DNA of 64,000 nucleotides from Halomonas beimenensis (GCF_002549795.1 NZ_CP021435.1:1240001-1304000), one strand, 5' to 3'. Shown: positions 20,476-31,608, counted from the stretch's first letter. Notes: a model not told the origin generated them from the letters alone. A program made the numbers and translations.

Positions 20476-20949
20476 ATGCAGTCTAGTCGTCCCTATATCG
20501 CCCGGGCCCTGTACGAGTGGTTGCTGGACAACGAGCTGACCCCCTACATCGTGGTGGATGCCGAGCAGGAAGGCGTCGAGGTGCCGAGGCAGTTCGTGCA
20601 GAACGGGCAGATCGTGCTCAACCTCGGCGTCACCGCCGTCCGCGACCTGTCCATGGACAACGAGGCCATCAGCTTCTCCGCGCGCTTCGGCGGCCAGCCG
20701 ATGCGGGTCATGGTGCCCACCGAGGCGCTGATCGCGCTCTACGCCCGGGAAAACGGCGTGGGCATGGTCTTCGGCCACGAGCCGGTCATGCCATCGGCGG
20801 CCGGCGTCGACCCCGACGAGGAGCCAGGCGCCGAACGGAGCGGGCCGTCGCTGTCGAGCGTCGAGGATGCCGAGCCCGGTGAGTCCACCTCCGAAGGCGA
20901 CGCGGAGGCGCCGAAGAAAGGGCGTCCCTCGCTGCGCGTGGTCAAGTGA
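20476..20949 (+). CDS. sspB: ClpXP protease adaptor SspB
   Basis: A 157-residue adaptor that hands ssrA-tagged peptides to ClpXP. The folded substrate-binding domain covers about residues 1-108, then comes an acidic disordered linker and the C-terminal ClpX-docking motif GRPSLRVVK, nearly identical to that of E. coli. AGGAGG precedes the ATG; an earlier in-frame ATG at 20431 overlaps the sspA-sspB gap and is rejected. Confidence 0.95.
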   Translation: MQSSRPYIARALYEWLLDNELTPYIVVDAEQEGVEVPRQFVQNGQIVLNLGVTAVRDLSMDNEAISFSARFGGQPMRVMVPTEALIALYARENGVGMVFGHEPVMPSAAGVDPDEEPGAERSGPSLSSVEDAEPGESTSEGDAEAPKKGRPSLRVVK

Positions 20950-20981
20950 CCGAGGCGTCCGCCCGGGGCGGGCGCCCACGA

Positions 20982-21011
20982 AAAACGGCAGGCCTTCGGG
21001 CCTGCCGTTTT
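20982..21011. terminator. bidirectional terminator, sspB/dolP
   Basis: A 13-bp stem AAAACGGCAGGCC / GGCCTGCCGTTTT closed by a UUCG tetraloop, with A-run and T-run on the two sides, lies between converging genes. Confidence 0.92.
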
Positions 21012-21030
21012 CTTTCATGGGCGGCGGGGG

Positions 21031-21614
21031 TCAGTCCAGGTAGTCGAAGACCTTGACGATACGCCGCATGCCGCCGGTATTGCGCACCGCGGCGACGATG
21101 CGATCGGCCTCCGACCGGCTGACGATCCCCATCAGGTAGACGCTGTCGTTCTCGGTGACGATGCGCAGTCGGCTGGAGTCGATGGCCTCGTTGGCCACCA
21201 GGGCCGTGCGCACCCGCGTATGCAGCCAGGTGTCGGCGAGACGCTCGCCGGCCGGGAGGTTGGCGGCGATGGCCAACTCGTTGTGGACCCGGCGCACGTT
21301 GCGCACCTGGCCGGCGACGCGTTCGGCCATGGCCTTGAGTTCCTGGCTGGGTACCTGGCCGGTGAGCAGCACCACGCCGTTGAAGCTGTCGACGTTGATG
21401 CGGGCATCGCCGAGCCTGGCGTCGGTGCTGGCGAGGTTGTGGGCGATCTTGGTCTCGATGCTCTCGTCCTCGACCCTGGTGCCGAGGGTGCGTTCGCCGT
21501 AGTTCTCCTCGATGGTGCCGGGATGGGTGACGGAGGTCACGGCGGTGCAGCCGGACAGGGCCTGGAGCAGGGCCAGGGACAGGCCGAGGAAGCGGGACTT
21601 GTAGGACATGGGCA

Positions 21615-21615
<1 letters not shown>
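21031..21615 (-). CDS. dolP: BON-domain outer-membrane lipoprotein DolP
   Basis: About 194 residues with a lipoprotein signal (LQALSGC, lipidated Cys23) and two BON domains (about 60-120 and 130-192). E. coli DolP (YraP) supports outer-membrane integrity and BAM function. The ATG at 21615 overlaps the diaA stop (TGATG); a second ATG at 21609 is also possible. It is the last gene of the lpoA-yraN-diaA-dolP set, in the same order as in E. coli. Confidence 0.9.
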
Positions 21616-22229
<614 letters not shown>

Positions 22230-22598
22230 TCAGAACGCTTCGAAGGCGCCGGGCACCCACTGGAACTCGAGGTGGGGTGGGGTGCCGGTCACGGCCAGCA
22301 CATCGAAGCGGCAGGCACATGATAGCCCGTTGCGCTGCAGATAAAAACGCGCCGCCCGGATCAGGCGGCGGCGCTTGGCGGCGGTGACGGTCTCGAGCGG
22401 GTGACCGTGACGGCTGTCGGCGCGATGGCGCACCTCCACGAACACCAGGGTCCCGCCGTCGCGCATGACCAGGTCGAGCTCGCCGCCCTTGGCGTGCTGG
22501 TTGGCGGCCTCCAGGACCAGGCCCCGGTCGGTCAGCCAGTCGGCGGCGAGGCGCTCGATCCGGGCGCCCCGGGCCCGGGCGTCAGAGGGCCCGGCCAT
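22230..22598 (-). CDS. yraN: YraN-family (UPF0102) endonuclease-like protein
   Basis: A 122-residue UPF0102 protein. The restriction-endonuclease-like core is visible as GGELDLVMRDGGTLVFVEVRHR (shown here as GGELDLVM and LVFVEVRHR), matching the D...ExK-type fold, with the catalytic Lys position occupied by Arg (EVRHR), as is common in this family. Function is not settled. The ATG at 22598 is chosen because it gives the family length; it overlaps the 3' end of lpoA by 17 nt. Confidence 0.88.
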   Translation of the reverse strand: MAGPSDARARGARIERLAADWLTDRGLVLEAANQHAKGGELDLVMRDGGTLVFVEVRHRADSRHGHPLETVTAAKRRRLIRAARFYLQRNGLSCACRFDVLAVTGTPPHLEFQWVPGAFEAF

Positions 22599-24342
22599 CG
22601 GTGAAGCGACGCAGGTCGATGGCCGGCTGGGGCACGCCGTCCTGGAAGCGTGCCCAGGGGAGCGCGCGGCGGATGCGCCCATCGTCGCTCGCGCTCAGGG
22701 TGCCGGTGGCTCCGAACAGCTCGCTGCCCGGGATGGCCTGGAACTGCGGCAGGCGCCGGGCCAGCTCGTAGGCGTCCACGCCCATGGCCATCAGCCGGAA
22801 CATCGCCGGATCCGACTCCTCGCGCAGCTGCCGGTAGCTGTCGAGGAAGGGCAGGGCCTCCTCGCCACCCACGGCCGCGTCGGGAATCTGCCAGGGAATG
22901 TCGAGGAACATCACCCCGTCGAGATCCTGGTCGAGGCGCGGCTGCGGACGCCCCTCGTAGAGATGGGAGGTGGCATACACCGGCAGGTCATCCTCGTAGG
23001 CGTAGTAGTCGATGGTCGGCGGGACCTGGCGGGCATAGTCGGGCAGCGCCAGCAGGAAGAGCATGTCGGGCCGGGTCGATCCCAGGGCGCGACGGGTGCT
23101 CTCGGTGGCCGGCATGCCGGGGTTGTAGCGGACGGCGTTGGCGATCTCCCCGTCCCGCTCCCGCCAGGCGGCGGCGAAGGCCTCGCCCACCCGGCGGCCC
23201 CAGGCGTTGTCCGGCACCAGCAACGATGCCGTGCGGTGACCGTCCTGCCGCCCCCGGGCGGCGACCTGGCGAGCCTCGTCCTCGGCGGACAGGCCGTACT
23301 GGAAGAGCCCCTCGGCGCCATTGCGCTGGGCCTGGCCGTAGTTCAGGGCGAGGGTGGGCATGGGCACCCGATCGCGGCCTTCCAGGGCGCTGACCGCCTC
23401 CTTGTCCAGCGGGCCGAGCACCACCTGGGCGCCTCGGTTGCGGGCCTCCTCGTAGAGGCCGTCCAGGGAGCCCCGGCTGGAATCCAGGAAGGTCAGGCGG
23501 GCGCCGCTGGAGCCCGTGTTCACGCTGTTCAGGTGATGGGCCCGGATGCCTTCCTCGATGGCATCGGCGACGCCGGCCAGGGGACCCGACTCGGGCAGGA
23601 AGACGGCGATGTGGCGTACCTCCCGCCCACGCAGCTCACGCAGTGCCAGGATGTCCGAGGGCAGGCGCCGGGCCGCCGGATGTTCCGGGTAGCGGCTGCG
23701 CCAGTCGTCGAGCCGCGTGAACAGGCGCTGGATGTCGCCGCTCTCGCTGCGCACCAGGTCGGCCAGCGCCAGCCAGGCGAGGGTGGGCTCGGCGGCGCCC
23801 TCGCGCAGTTCCTCGATGGCGCCCGGGGCCAGCCGGGAGAGCGGCTCCCAGATGGGATCGTTGAGATCGAGGCGCCCTGTCTCGGCCTGCAGCCGCATCA
23901 GCACCCGGGCGGCGGCCTGCGGCTCATCGACCTGGGCCAGGGCGCGGCCCTGGCGTTCCCGCAGCAGATTGGCATCAGCCCGGGAAAAGCGCACCTCGTC
24001 CAGCAACTGGGCGGCCTGGATCACCGCCCAGGGGTCGCCCTGGGTCTCGCCCAGGTCCGAGAGCAGCAAGGCCCAGCGGACTCGCGCCTCGGCGGGAAGC
24101 CGGCTGTCGTCGATCGCCTTGGCGACCTCCAGCGCCTGGGGGCGGCGCCCCTGGCGTGCTAGGATGTCGGCCGCCTCCAGCCGCGACCGCGCGGCCTGCT
24201 CGGGAGCCTGCTGCTCCGCTCCCGCCAGCAGCTGGTCCGGGTCGGCGGGGGGACGCTGGGTGATGGCGGGCTGGTAGGCGCAGCCGGCCAGGGTCAGCGC
24301 CAGGAGCGCGGCGGCCAGCAGGCCGCGAGACGAAGTCTTCAT
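22582..24342 (-). CDS. lpoA: penicillin-binding protein activator LpoA
   Basis: A 586-residue outer-membrane lipoprotein. The lipobox LTLAGC puts the lipidated Cys at 21. A TPR-like N-terminal domain (about 35-240) is followed by a periplasmic-binding-protein-like domain (from VRHIAVFLPESGPLAG). In E. coli LpoA reaches through the peptidoglycan to stimulate PBP1a. It is divergent from rsmI with only 46 nt between start codons. Confidence 0.93.
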   Translation of the reverse strand: MKTSSRGLLAAALLALTLAGCAYQPAITQRPPADPDQLLAGAEQQAPEQAARSRLEAADILARQGRRPQALEVAKAIDDSRLPAEARVRWALLLSDLGETQGDPWAVIQAAQLLDEVRFSRADANLLRERQGRALAQVDEPQAAARVLMRLQAETGRLDLNDPIWEPLSRLAPGAIEELREGAAEPTLAWLALADLVRSESGDIQRLFTRLDDWRSRYPEHPAARRLPSDILALRELRGREVRHIAVFLPESGPLAGVADAIEEGIRAHHLNSVNTGSSGARLTFLDSSRGSLDGLYEEARNRGAQVVLGPLDKEAVSALEGRDRVPMPTLALNYGQAQRNGAEGLFQYGLSAEDEARQVAARGRQDGHRTASLLVPDNAWGRRVGEAFAAAWRERDGEIANAVRYNPGMPATESTRRALGSTRPDMLFLLALPDYARQVPPTIDYYAYEDDLPVYATSHLYEGRPQPRLDQDLDGVMFLDIPWQIPDAAVGGEEALPFLDSYRQLREESDPAMFRLMAMGVDAYELARRLPQFQAIPGSELFGATGTLSASDDGRIRRALPWARFQDGVPQPAIDLRRFTDGRAL

Positions 24343-24388
24343 GAATCCTTCCTTGTCCTCATGTGCGGGATGCATGCCAGGAGCCGAA

Positions 24389-25252
24389 ATGTCAGACGCC
24401 ATCGCAGGGGTATTGTACGTGGTCGCCACGCCGATTGGGAATCTGGAGGACCTCAGCCCTCGGGCCGCCCGGTTGCTGGGCGAGGTCGACCTGGTGGCGG
24501 CCGAGGATACCCGGCACACGGCGCGGCTGCTGCGCCACCTGGGCATCGCCCCGCCGATGCTGTCGCTGCACGAGCACAACGAGGCCGCCCGGGTCGCCCA
24601 GCTCGACGCGCGGCTCGCCGCCGGCGAGAGGGTGGCCCTGGTCAGCGATGCCGGCACCCCCTTGATCAGCGACCCGGGGTTCGTGCTGGTGCGAGAGCTT
24701 CGACAGCGCGGGCGGCGGGTGGTGCCCGTGCCCGGTCCCTGTGCCCTGGTCACGGCGCTCTCGGCGGCCGGCCTGCCCACCGACCGCTTCGTCTTCCAGG
24801 GCTTCCTGCCGGCCAAGGGGGGCGCGCGTCGCGGCCGTCTCGAGGCCCTGGCCGAGCGGGAGGAGACCCTGGTCTTCTACGAGTCCCCGCACCGCATCCG
24901 CGATACCCTGGCCGATATCGCCGGGAGCCTGGGTGAGCGTCGGGTGGTGCTCGCCCGGGAGTTGACCAAGACCTACGAGACCTTCCTCGACGGCTCCGCC
25001 GAGACGCTGATGGGGCGCCTGGCCGAGGATCCGGACCAGGCCCGGGGCGAGTTCGTGGTCATGGTGGCCGGAGCCCCGCCCCGTGAGGCCGGCGAGGCCT
25101 CGGCCGTGGAGGCCGATACCCTGCTGATCGCCCTGCTCACCGAGGGGGTCGGGGTCAAGCAGGCCGCGGCGGTGACCACCCGGCTGCTGGGCGGCGCCAA
25201 GAAGGCCTGGTACGCCCGGGCCCAGGCGCTCAAGGACGGGCGCGAAGATTGA
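24389..25252 (+). CDS. rsmI: 16S rRNA 2'-O-methyltransferase RsmI
   Basis: A 287-residue SAM-dependent tetrapyrrole-methylase-fold enzyme that 2'-O-methylates C1402 of 16S rRNA. Signatures: VATPIGNLEDLSPRA near the start, AEDTRHTARLL, LVSDAGTPLISDPG and PVPGPCALVTALSAAGLP. CAGGAG precedes the ATG at 24389; an earlier in-frame ATG at 24341 would overlap the lpoA start region. rnpB follows after 31 nt. Confidence 0.95.
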   Translation: MSDAIAGVLYVVATPIGNLEDLSPRAARLLGEVDLVAAEDTRHTARLLRHLGIAPPMLSLHEHNEAARVAQLDARLAAGERVALVSDAGTPLISDPGFVLVRELRQRGRRVVPVPGPCALVTALSAAGLPTDRFVFQGFLPAKGGARRGRLEALAEREETLVFYESPHRIRDTLADIAGSLGERRVVLARELTKTYETFLDGSAETLMGRLAEDPDQARGEFVVMVAGAPPREAGEASAVEADTLLIALLTEGVGVKQAAAVTTRLLGGAKKAWYARAQALKDGRED

Positions 25253-25283
25253 GAGGGGGGCAGGGCGCTGGTATGCTTGCCGC

Positions 25284-25636
<353 letters not shown>

Positions 25637-25689
25637 CGTTTTCCCCGCCGTCCCCCTCGGCATTCCCGGCAGCCCTCGACGAGAAGTGC

Positions 25690-26646
25690 ATGACGTCCTC
25701 CGCCCCCGAACAATCCGCCCGCGGCTTTCGCCATGCCAGCGTCCTGCTCGACGGCGCCGTCGATGCCCTGATCCACGACCCGGCCGGCGCCTACCTGGAC
25801 GGCACCTTCGGTCGTGGCGGCCACTCCCGGGCGATCCTCGCGCGGCTGGCGCCCGAGGGGCGACTTCTGGCCATCGACCGCGATCCGCAGGCGATCGCCG
25901 AGCCGGCAACCATCGCCGATCCGCGCTTCTCCATCGAGCAGGGCGAGTTCGCCCGGCTGGGCGAGATCGCCGAGGCCCACGGCCTGCACGGCGGACTGGC
26001 CGGCATCCTGCTCGACGTCGGCGTCTCCTCGCCCCAGCTCGACGACCCGGAGCGCGGCTTCAGCTTCCTGCGCGACGGCCCTCTGGACATGCGCATGGAC
26101 CCGAGCCGCGGCGAGAGTGCCGCGGACTGGCTGGCCCGCGCCCCCGAGGGCGAGATCGCCCGGGTCTTCAAGACCTACGGCGAGGAGCGCTTCGCCCGCC
26201 GGCTGGCGCGGGCCATCGTCGAGCGCCGCGTCGAGCGGCCCTTCACCCGGACCGCCGACCTGGCCGAGGTGATCAAGGCCGCCCATCCCGCCTGGGAGAA
26301 GGGCAAGCATCCGGCCACCCGGGCCTTCCAGGCCCTGCGCATCCAGGTCAACGGCGAGCTCGACCAGCTCGACGCCGCCCTGGCGGCCGCCCTGGAGGCC
26401 CTGGCCCCCGGCGGCCACCTGGTGGTGATCAGCTTCCACTCCCTGGAGGATCGCCGCGTCAAGCGCTTCATTCGCGATCACGTGCGCGGCGACACTCACC
26501 TTCCCAAGGGCGTGCCCCTGCGTGACGACCAGCTCCACCGTCGCCTGGAGGCCCTGGGCAAGGCACGCCGACCCGGGCCGGAGGAGGTCGAGGCCAATCC
26601 CCGCGCCCGCAGCGCGGTGATGCGGGCGGCGCGCAAGCGCTACTGA
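25690..26646 (+). CDS. rsmH: 16S rRNA m4C1402 methyltransferase RsmH
   Basis: A 318-residue SAM methyltransferase (MraW) that N4-methylates C1402, the same nucleotide modified by RsmI. The start [13 protein letters not shown], the SAM motif [14 protein letters not shown] and the [20 protein letters not shown] segment are diagnostic. It is the first gene of the dcw cluster here; the usual preceding mraZ is absent and rnpB lies 54 nt upstream. The ATG at 25690 gives the family length. Confidence 0.96.
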   Translation: MTSSAPEQSARGFRHASVLLDGAVDALIHDPAGAYLDGTFGRGGHSRAILARLAPEGRLLAIDRDPQAIAEPATIADPRFSIEQGEFARLGEIAEAHGLHGGLAGILLDVGVSSPQLDDPERGFSFLRDGPLDMRMDPSRGESAADWLARAPEGEIARVFKTYGEERFARRLARAIVERRVERPFTRTADLAEVIKAAHPAWEKGKHPATRAFQALRIQVNGELDQLDAALAAALEALAPGGHLVVISFHSLEDRRVKRFIRDHVRGDTHLPKGVPLRDDQLHRRLEALGKARRPGPEEVEANPRARSAVMRAARKRY

Positions 26647-26655
26647 GGTCGCGGC

Positions 26656-26973
26656 ATGGCTCAGGGACGCGTCTCCGTCTATCGCTGGCCGCTGCGCCTT
26701 CGCCCGACCCTGGCGCTGGTGGTCAACGGCGTCTTGCTGCTGGCCTGCCTGGGCGCCGCCCTGGCGGTGATCGCCACCAGCCACCTGACCCGTGAGCAGT
26801 ACGCGCGCCTCCAGCAGCTCGAGCGCGAGCAGCAGCAACTGCAGACCGAGTGGGGCCAGCTGCTGCTCGAGGAGGGCGCCTGGTCGTCCCCGGCGCGCAT
26901 CGAGCGCCTGGCCAGCGAGCGCCTGGAGATGCGCCTGCCGGCCATCGAGGAAGTGGAGGTCATCCGGCGATGA
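26656..26973 (+). CDS. ftsL: cell division protein FtsL
   Basis: A 105-residue bitopic protein: short cytoplasmic N-terminus, transmembrane helix about residues 18-40, then a periplasmic leucine-zipper coiled coil (LQQLEREQQQLQTEWGQLLL). It forms the FtsQLB complex that activates FtsWI. It starts 9 nt after rsmH and overlaps ftsI by 4 nt, the conserved dcw position. Confidence 0.93.
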   Translation: MAQGRVSVYRWPLRLRPTLALVVNGVLLLACLGAALAVIATSHLTREQYARLQQLEREQQQLQTEWGQLLLEEGAWSSPARIERLASERLEMRLPAIEEVEVIRR

Positions 26974-28691
26974 GTCCTGCGCCCGGCGGTGCCGCCACCC
27001 CGCGCACGCCGTCCCCCATGGCCCCCATGGGCCGCGCCCGCTATCGGCTGGTGATGGGGTTGGTGTTGCTCGGCCTGGCGCTGCTGGCCGGACGCATCGT
27101 CGACCTGCACGTCTTCGACCGCTCCTTCCTCCAGGGGCAGGGCGATGCCCGGACGCTGCGCGTCCACGAGATTCCCGCCCACCGCGGCATGATCACCGAC
27201 CGCCACGGCGAGCCCCTGGCCATCTCGACCCCGGTGGTGACCCTCTGGGCGAACCCTCAGGACCTTCCCGACGATGGCATCCAGCGGCTGCAGCTGGCCC
27301 GGGCCCTGGGGCAGGACCTGGACGCCCTGGAGGCGCGGCTGGCGCGCTATGCGGATCGCGAGTTCATGTACCTGCGCCGGCGCATGACCCCCGAGGCCGC
27401 CCAGCGGGTGCTGGACCTGCGGATCCCCGGGGTCCACAAGCGCGAGGAGTACAAGCGCTACTACCCGGCCGGCGAGGTGGTCGCCCAGCTCATCGGCGTG
27501 ACCAACATCGACGACCAGGGCCAGGAGGGCCTGGAGCTGGCCTACCAGCCCTATCTTGCCGGCGTGCCGGGGCGTCGGCGGGTGCTCAAGGACCGGCGTG
27601 GCCGTCTGGTTCGCGACCTGGCGGTGCTGCGCGAGGCCGAACCCGGCGGCGACCTGACCCTGTCTATCGATCAGCGGCTGCAGTACATGGCCTACCGGGA
27701 GCTCAAGGCGGCGGTGGACGAGCACGGTGCCGACGGCGGCGTGCTGGTGATGCTCGATGCCCGGACCGGCGAGGTGCTGGCCATGGCCAACCAGCCGTCC
27801 TACAACCCTAACGACCGCGCCGGCCTCGATCCCCGCGGGCTTCGCAACCGGGCCATCGTCGACGTCTTCGAGCCCGGCTCGGTGATGAAGCCGCTGGCCA
27901 TGTCGGCCCTGCTCGAGACCGGGCGCTTCCCGCCCGGGACGGTGGTGGACACCTCGCCGGGCTGGATGGTCATCGACCGCTATACGATCAAGGACATTCG
28001 CAACTACGGCGAGCTGACCCTGGCCGGGATCCTCGAGAAGTCCTCCAACATCGGCATGTCCAGGCTGACCCTCCAGCTCGACGATCCCGTGGTGCCCGAT
28101 CGTTACCGGGCGCTGGGCTTCGATCAGGCCCCCGGGACCGGCTTCCCTGGGGAGGCGGGCGGCAGTGTGCCGGCCCCGATGCGCTGGTCCAGCAGCCAGT
28201 GGGCGGCGCTGTCCTACGGCTATGGGCTGTCGGTCTCCGCGCTGCAGCTGGCCAGCGCCTACACCGCCATCGCCAATCACGGCGAGCGCCTGCCGCCGTC
28301 CCTGCTGCGCCTGTCCCGGGCCCCCCAGGGGGAGCCCGTGATCGACCCCGAGGTCGCCGACCGCGTGCTGGCCATGATGGATCAGGTGGTCGAACCGGGC
28401 ACCGGCGCCCGGCGTGCCCTGGTGCCGGGCTACAGCGTGGCGGGCAAGACCGGCACCGTGCGCAAGACCGGGGGGGAGGGCTACCAGGAGGACGCCTATC
28501 GCTCGCTGTTCGTGGGCATCGCCCCCGCCAGCGACCCGCGGCTGATCGCCGTGGTGATGATCGATCACCCCAGGGCCGGCGAGTACTATGGTGGCGCCGT
28601 GGCGGCGCCGGTCTTCTCCCGGGTCGCCGGCAGTGCCCTGCGCATCCTGGACGTGCCCCCCGACCGCCTGGAAAGCGACGACGATGCCTGA
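26970..28691 (+). CDS. ftsI: septal peptidoglycan transpeptidase FtsI (PBP3)
   Basis: A 573-residue class B PBP. A transmembrane anchor is at about 25-45, a pedestal domain starts with AHRGMITDRHGEPLA, and the transpeptidase domain carries the nucleophile Ser304 (SVMK, 304-307), the SSN motif in EKSSNIG and KTG in AGKTGTVRK. It makes septal crosslinks with FtsW and is a beta-lactam target. The ATG overlaps the ftsL stop (ATGA). Confidence 0.96.
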   Translation: MSPAPGGAATPRTPSPMAPMGRARYRLVMGLVLLGLALLAGRIVDLHVFDRSFLQGQGDARTLRVHEIPAHRGMITDRHGEPLAISTPVVTLWANPQDLPDDGIQRLQLARALGQDLDALEARLARYADREFMYLRRRMTPEAAQRVLDLRIPGVHKREEYKRYYPAGEVVAQLIGVTNIDDQGQEGLELAYQPYLAGVPGRRRVLKDRRGRLVRDLAVLREAEPGGDLTLSIDQRLQYMAYRELKAAVDEHGADGGVLVMLDARTGEVLAMANQPSYNPNDRAGLDPRGLRNRAIVDVFEPGSVMKPLAMSALLETGRFPPGTVVDTSPGWMVIDRYTIKDIRNYGELTLAGILEKSSNIGMSRLTLQLDDPVVPDRYRALGFDQAPGTGFPGEAGGSVPAPMRWSSSQWAALSYGYGLSVSALQLASAYTAIANHGERLPPSLLRLSRAPQGEPVIDPEVADRVLAMMDQVVEPGTGARRALVPGYSVAGKTGTVRKTGGEGYQEDAYRSLFVGIAPASDPRLIAVVMIDHPRAGEYYGGAVAAPVFSRVAGSALRILDVPPDRLESDDDA

Positions 28692-28727
28692 TTCCCAGAC
28701 CCTTTCCTCCCGCGACGAGAGATCCCC

Positions 28728-30236
28728 ATGGACGTGACCGCCTCCCGCCTGATCGATGCGCTGGCCGCGCTCTGGCCACGCCAGCGCGAGGCCCTGATGG
28801 CCCTCGCCCTGCCCGAGCGCACCCGGCTGCGGCTGGACAGCCGTGCGCTGGCCCCCGGCGACGTCTTCGTCGCCGTGCCGGGCGTGACGGCGGACGGCCG
28901 CGACTTCGTGGAGGCCGCCCTGGCGGCCGGAGCGGCCCTGGTCCTGGCCCATGCCGAGGAAGGGCCCGGGGATCAAGCCGACGCCCGGGTGGTGGCCCTG
29001 CCTCACCTGCGCCAGCGCCTGGGGGAGCTGGGCCGAGCGCTCTTCGCGGTACCCGAGGAGCTCGAGCTGATCGGCGTCACCGGCACCAACGGGAAGAGCT
29101 CGGTGACCCACTATGTCGCCGCCTTGAGCGAGCGCCTGGGGCGCTCGGCCGGCATGATCGGCACCCTGGGCCACGGTCGCCCGGGGGCGATGCGCGAGGG
29201 CAGCCTGACCACGCCCGGTCCCCTGGCCCTGCAGGCCGCCCTCGGCGAGCTGGCCGCCGACGGCATCGAGCGGGTGGCCATGGAGGTGTCCTCCCATGCA
29301 CTGGAGCAGGACCGCCTCGATGCGTGCCGGGTCCAGGCCGCCGTCTTCACCAACCTGAGCCGCGACCACCTGGATTATCACGGCAGCATGGCCGCCTATG
29401 CCGCGGCCAAGGCCCGGCTGTTCCGCCGCCGGGAGCTCGCCCTGGCGGTGGTCAACGCCGAGGATCCCCTGGCCCGGCTGATGCTGGCCGGCGTGCCGGA
29501 GGGCGTGCGGGTGCTGGCGGTCGGCGAGGACGAGGCGGTGACCCTGCGGGTGATGGACTGGATCCCCCATGCCGAGGGCCAGCGTGCCCTGATCGCCACC
29601 CCCGGGGGCGAGCGGGTGCTGTCGCTGCCGCTGATGGGGCGCTTCAACCTGACCAACGTGCTGCTGGCCATCGCCACCCTGCATGGCCTGGGCGAGGACC
29701 TGGAGGCGCTGTTCGAGGCGGCCGGCGAGCTGTCCCCGGTGCCGGGACGCATGCAGGCGCTCGTCGCCGAGGGGGCGCCCACGGTGGTGATCGACTATGC
29801 CCATACCCCGGACGCCCTGGAGAACGCCCTGCAGGGCCTGCGCGCCCACCTGCCGGATGCCGGCCGGCTGTGGTGCCTGTTCGGCTGCGGCGGCGACCGC
29901 GACGGCGGCAAACGCCCGCTGATGGCCGCCGCCGCCGAGCGTCATGCCGACCGATTGGTGATCACCGATGACAACCCCCGCAGCGAGGACCCGGCGACGA
30001 TCCGCCGGTCGATCCTCGCCGGCCTGTCCGTGGCCGGCCGGGAGGCCGCCGAGGTCGTCGACGGCCGGGGGCAGGCCATCCGGGAGACCATCCGCCAGGC
30101 GGCGGACGACGACGTCATCCTGATCGCCGGCAAGGGGCACGAGACCTATCAGGAGATCCTCGGGGTCCGCCACGCCTTCTCCGACCTCGACGAGGCCGAG
30201 GCGGCCCTCGCCGCACGGCGGGGGGCCGGCGCATGA
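28728..30236 (+). CDS. murE: UDP-MurNAc-L-Ala-D-Glu:meso-DAP ligase
   Basis: A 502-residue Mur ligase that adds meso-diaminopimelate. The P-loop GTNGKSS (near residue 120) and the meso-DAP specificity motif DNPR (in DDNPRSEDP) are present, so the peptidoglycan is predicted to contain meso-DAP. A GAGAGATCCCC stretch precedes the ATG. It overlaps murF by 4 nt. Confidence 0.96.
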   Translation: MDVTASRLIDALAALWPRQREALMALALPERTRLRLDSRALAPGDVFVAVPGVTADGRDFVEAALAAGAALVLAHAEEGPGDQADARVVALPHLRQRLGELGRALFAVPEELELIGVTGTNGKSSVTHYVAALSERLGRSAGMIGTLGHGRPGAMREGSLTTPGPLALQAALGELAADGIERVAMEVSSHALEQDRLDACRVQAAVFTNLSRDHLDYHGSMAAYAAAKARLFRRRELALAVVNAEDPLARLMLAGVPEGVRVLAVGEDEAVTLRVMDWIPHAEGQRALIATPGGERVLSLPLMGRFNLTNVLLAIATLHGLGEDLEALFEAAGELSPVPGRMQALVAEGAPTVVIDYAHTPDALENALQGLRAHLPDAGRLWCLFGCGGDRDGGKRPLMAAAAERHADRLVITDDNPRSEDPATIRRSILAGLSVAGREAAEVVDGRGQAIRETIRQAADDDVILIAGKGHETYQEILGVRHAFSDLDEAEAALAARRGAGA

Positions 30237-31600
30237 GCGGCGTGGGACTGGAGACCCTGGCCGAGGTGGCCCGGGCGCTGGGGCTGGCCGCGCCAGCCAG
30301 GAACCTCCCGGTGGGCGAGATCGTCACCGACACCCGCCGGCTCGCCCCCCGGGCGCTGTTCGTGGCGCTCGTCGGGGAGCGCTTCGACGGTCACGACTTC
30401 CTGGCCCGAGCCCGGGAGGCCGGCGCGGTAGCGGCCCTCGTCGAGCGCCGCGTCGACGACCCCCTGCCGCAGCTGGAGGTCGCCGACACCCGGCTCGCGC
30501 TGGGCCTGCTCGGTCGGGCCCGGCGCCGTGCCTGGGCCGGGCCCCTGGCGGCGGTGACCGGCAACAGCGGCAAGACCACCGTCAAGCAGATGCTGGCCAC
30601 GCTGCTCGCCCGGCGCGGCGAGACGCTGGCCACCCGCGGCAACCTCAACAACGACATCGGGGCGCCCCTGACGCTGCTCGAGCTCGCGCCGTATCACCGT
30701 CAGGCGGTGGTGGAGCTCGGCGCCAACCACCTGGGCGAGATCGCCTGGACGGCCAGCCTGGCCGAGCCCCGGGTGGCGGTGATCACCAACGTCACCGGCG
30801 CCCACGTGGGGGAGTTCGGCGGCATGGGACGCATCGCCCAGGCCAAGGCCGAGATCCTGGCGTCGCTGCCCGGCGACGGGGTGGCGGTGCTCAACCGCGA
30901 CGATCGCTACTTCGCCGCCTGGGCCAGCCTCGCCGCCCCGCGGGAGGTGCTGGACTTCGGTTTCTCCCCCTCGGCGCGTCTGCGTGCCGAGACACTGGTC
31001 TGCGATGCCCTCGGGCGCTATGCTTTCACGCTGTTTCTGGACGGCCGGGACCTGGGTCGGGTGAAACTGGCCCTGCTCGGCCGCCACAACGTGGCCAATG
31101 CCCTGGCGGCGGGAGCCGCCGCCCTGGCCATGGGGCTGTCGCCATCGGACGTGGTCGCCGGTCTCGAGGCCGTGACCCCCATGCCGGGCCGCCTCGATAT
31201 CGTCGCCGGGGTCAAGGAAACCCGCCTGCTGGACGATACCTATAACGCCAACCCCGGGGCGGTGAAGGCCGCCCTCGACCTGCTGGTGAGCCTGCCCGGG
31301 CCTCACTGGTGCCTGCTCGGCGCGATGGGCGAGCTGGGGGAGGCCTCCGACCGGCTGCATGCCGAGGTCGGCGAACATGCCCGGGCACTGGGCATCGACT
31401 TCCTCGGCACGGTGGGCGAGGCCGCGCGGCCGGCGAGCCGCGCCTTCGGCGAGGCGGGGTGTCATTTCGACGATCGGGAGGCGCTGACGCGTCACGTCCT
31501 GGGTCATCTGCCGCCGGGGGCCAGCGTGCTGGTCAAGGGATCGCGTAGCGCCGGCATGGAAACCGTGGTCGCGGCGCTGCGCTCGGACGCATCAAGGTAA
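30233..31600 (+). CDS. murF: UDP-MurNAc-tripeptide D-Ala-D-Ala ligase
   Basis: A 455-residue Mur ligase that adds the D-Ala-D-Ala dipeptide to complete the cytoplasmic precursor. P-loop GNSGKTTVK is near residue 107, the substrate motif [15 protein letters not shown] follows, and the C-terminal ligase domain includes [18 protein letters not shown] within ATGA overlap with murE; mraY starts 8 nt later. Confidence 0.96.
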   Translation: MSGVGLETLAEVARALGLAAPARNLPVGEIVTDTRRLAPRALFVALVGERFDGHDFLARAREAGAVAALVERRVDDPLPQLEVADTRLALGLLGRARRRAWAGPLAAVTGNSGKTTVKQMLATLLARRGETLATRGNLNNDIGAPLTLLELAPYHRQAVVELGANHLGEIAWTASLAEPRVAVITNVTGAHVGEFGGMGRIAQAKAEILASLPGDGVAVLNRDDRYFAAWASLAAPREVLDFGFSPSARLRAETLVCDALGRYAFTLFLDGRDLGRVKLALLGRHNVANALAAGAAALAMGLSPSDVVAGLEAVTPMPGRLDIVAGVKETRLLDDTYNANPGAVKAALDLLVSLPGPHWCLLGAMGELGEASDRLHAEVGEHARALGIDFLGTVGEAARPASRAFGEAGCHFDDREALTRHVLGHLPPGASVLVKGSRSAGMETVVAALRSDASR

Positions 31601-31608
31601 GGCATTAC

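Noticed and set aside
26679..30173. Very long open frame (over 1100 codons) on the minus strand across ftsL, ftsI and murE
   Set aside because: It is antisense to three certain dcw genes and rich in Gly, Gln and His, a typical GC-skew shadow.
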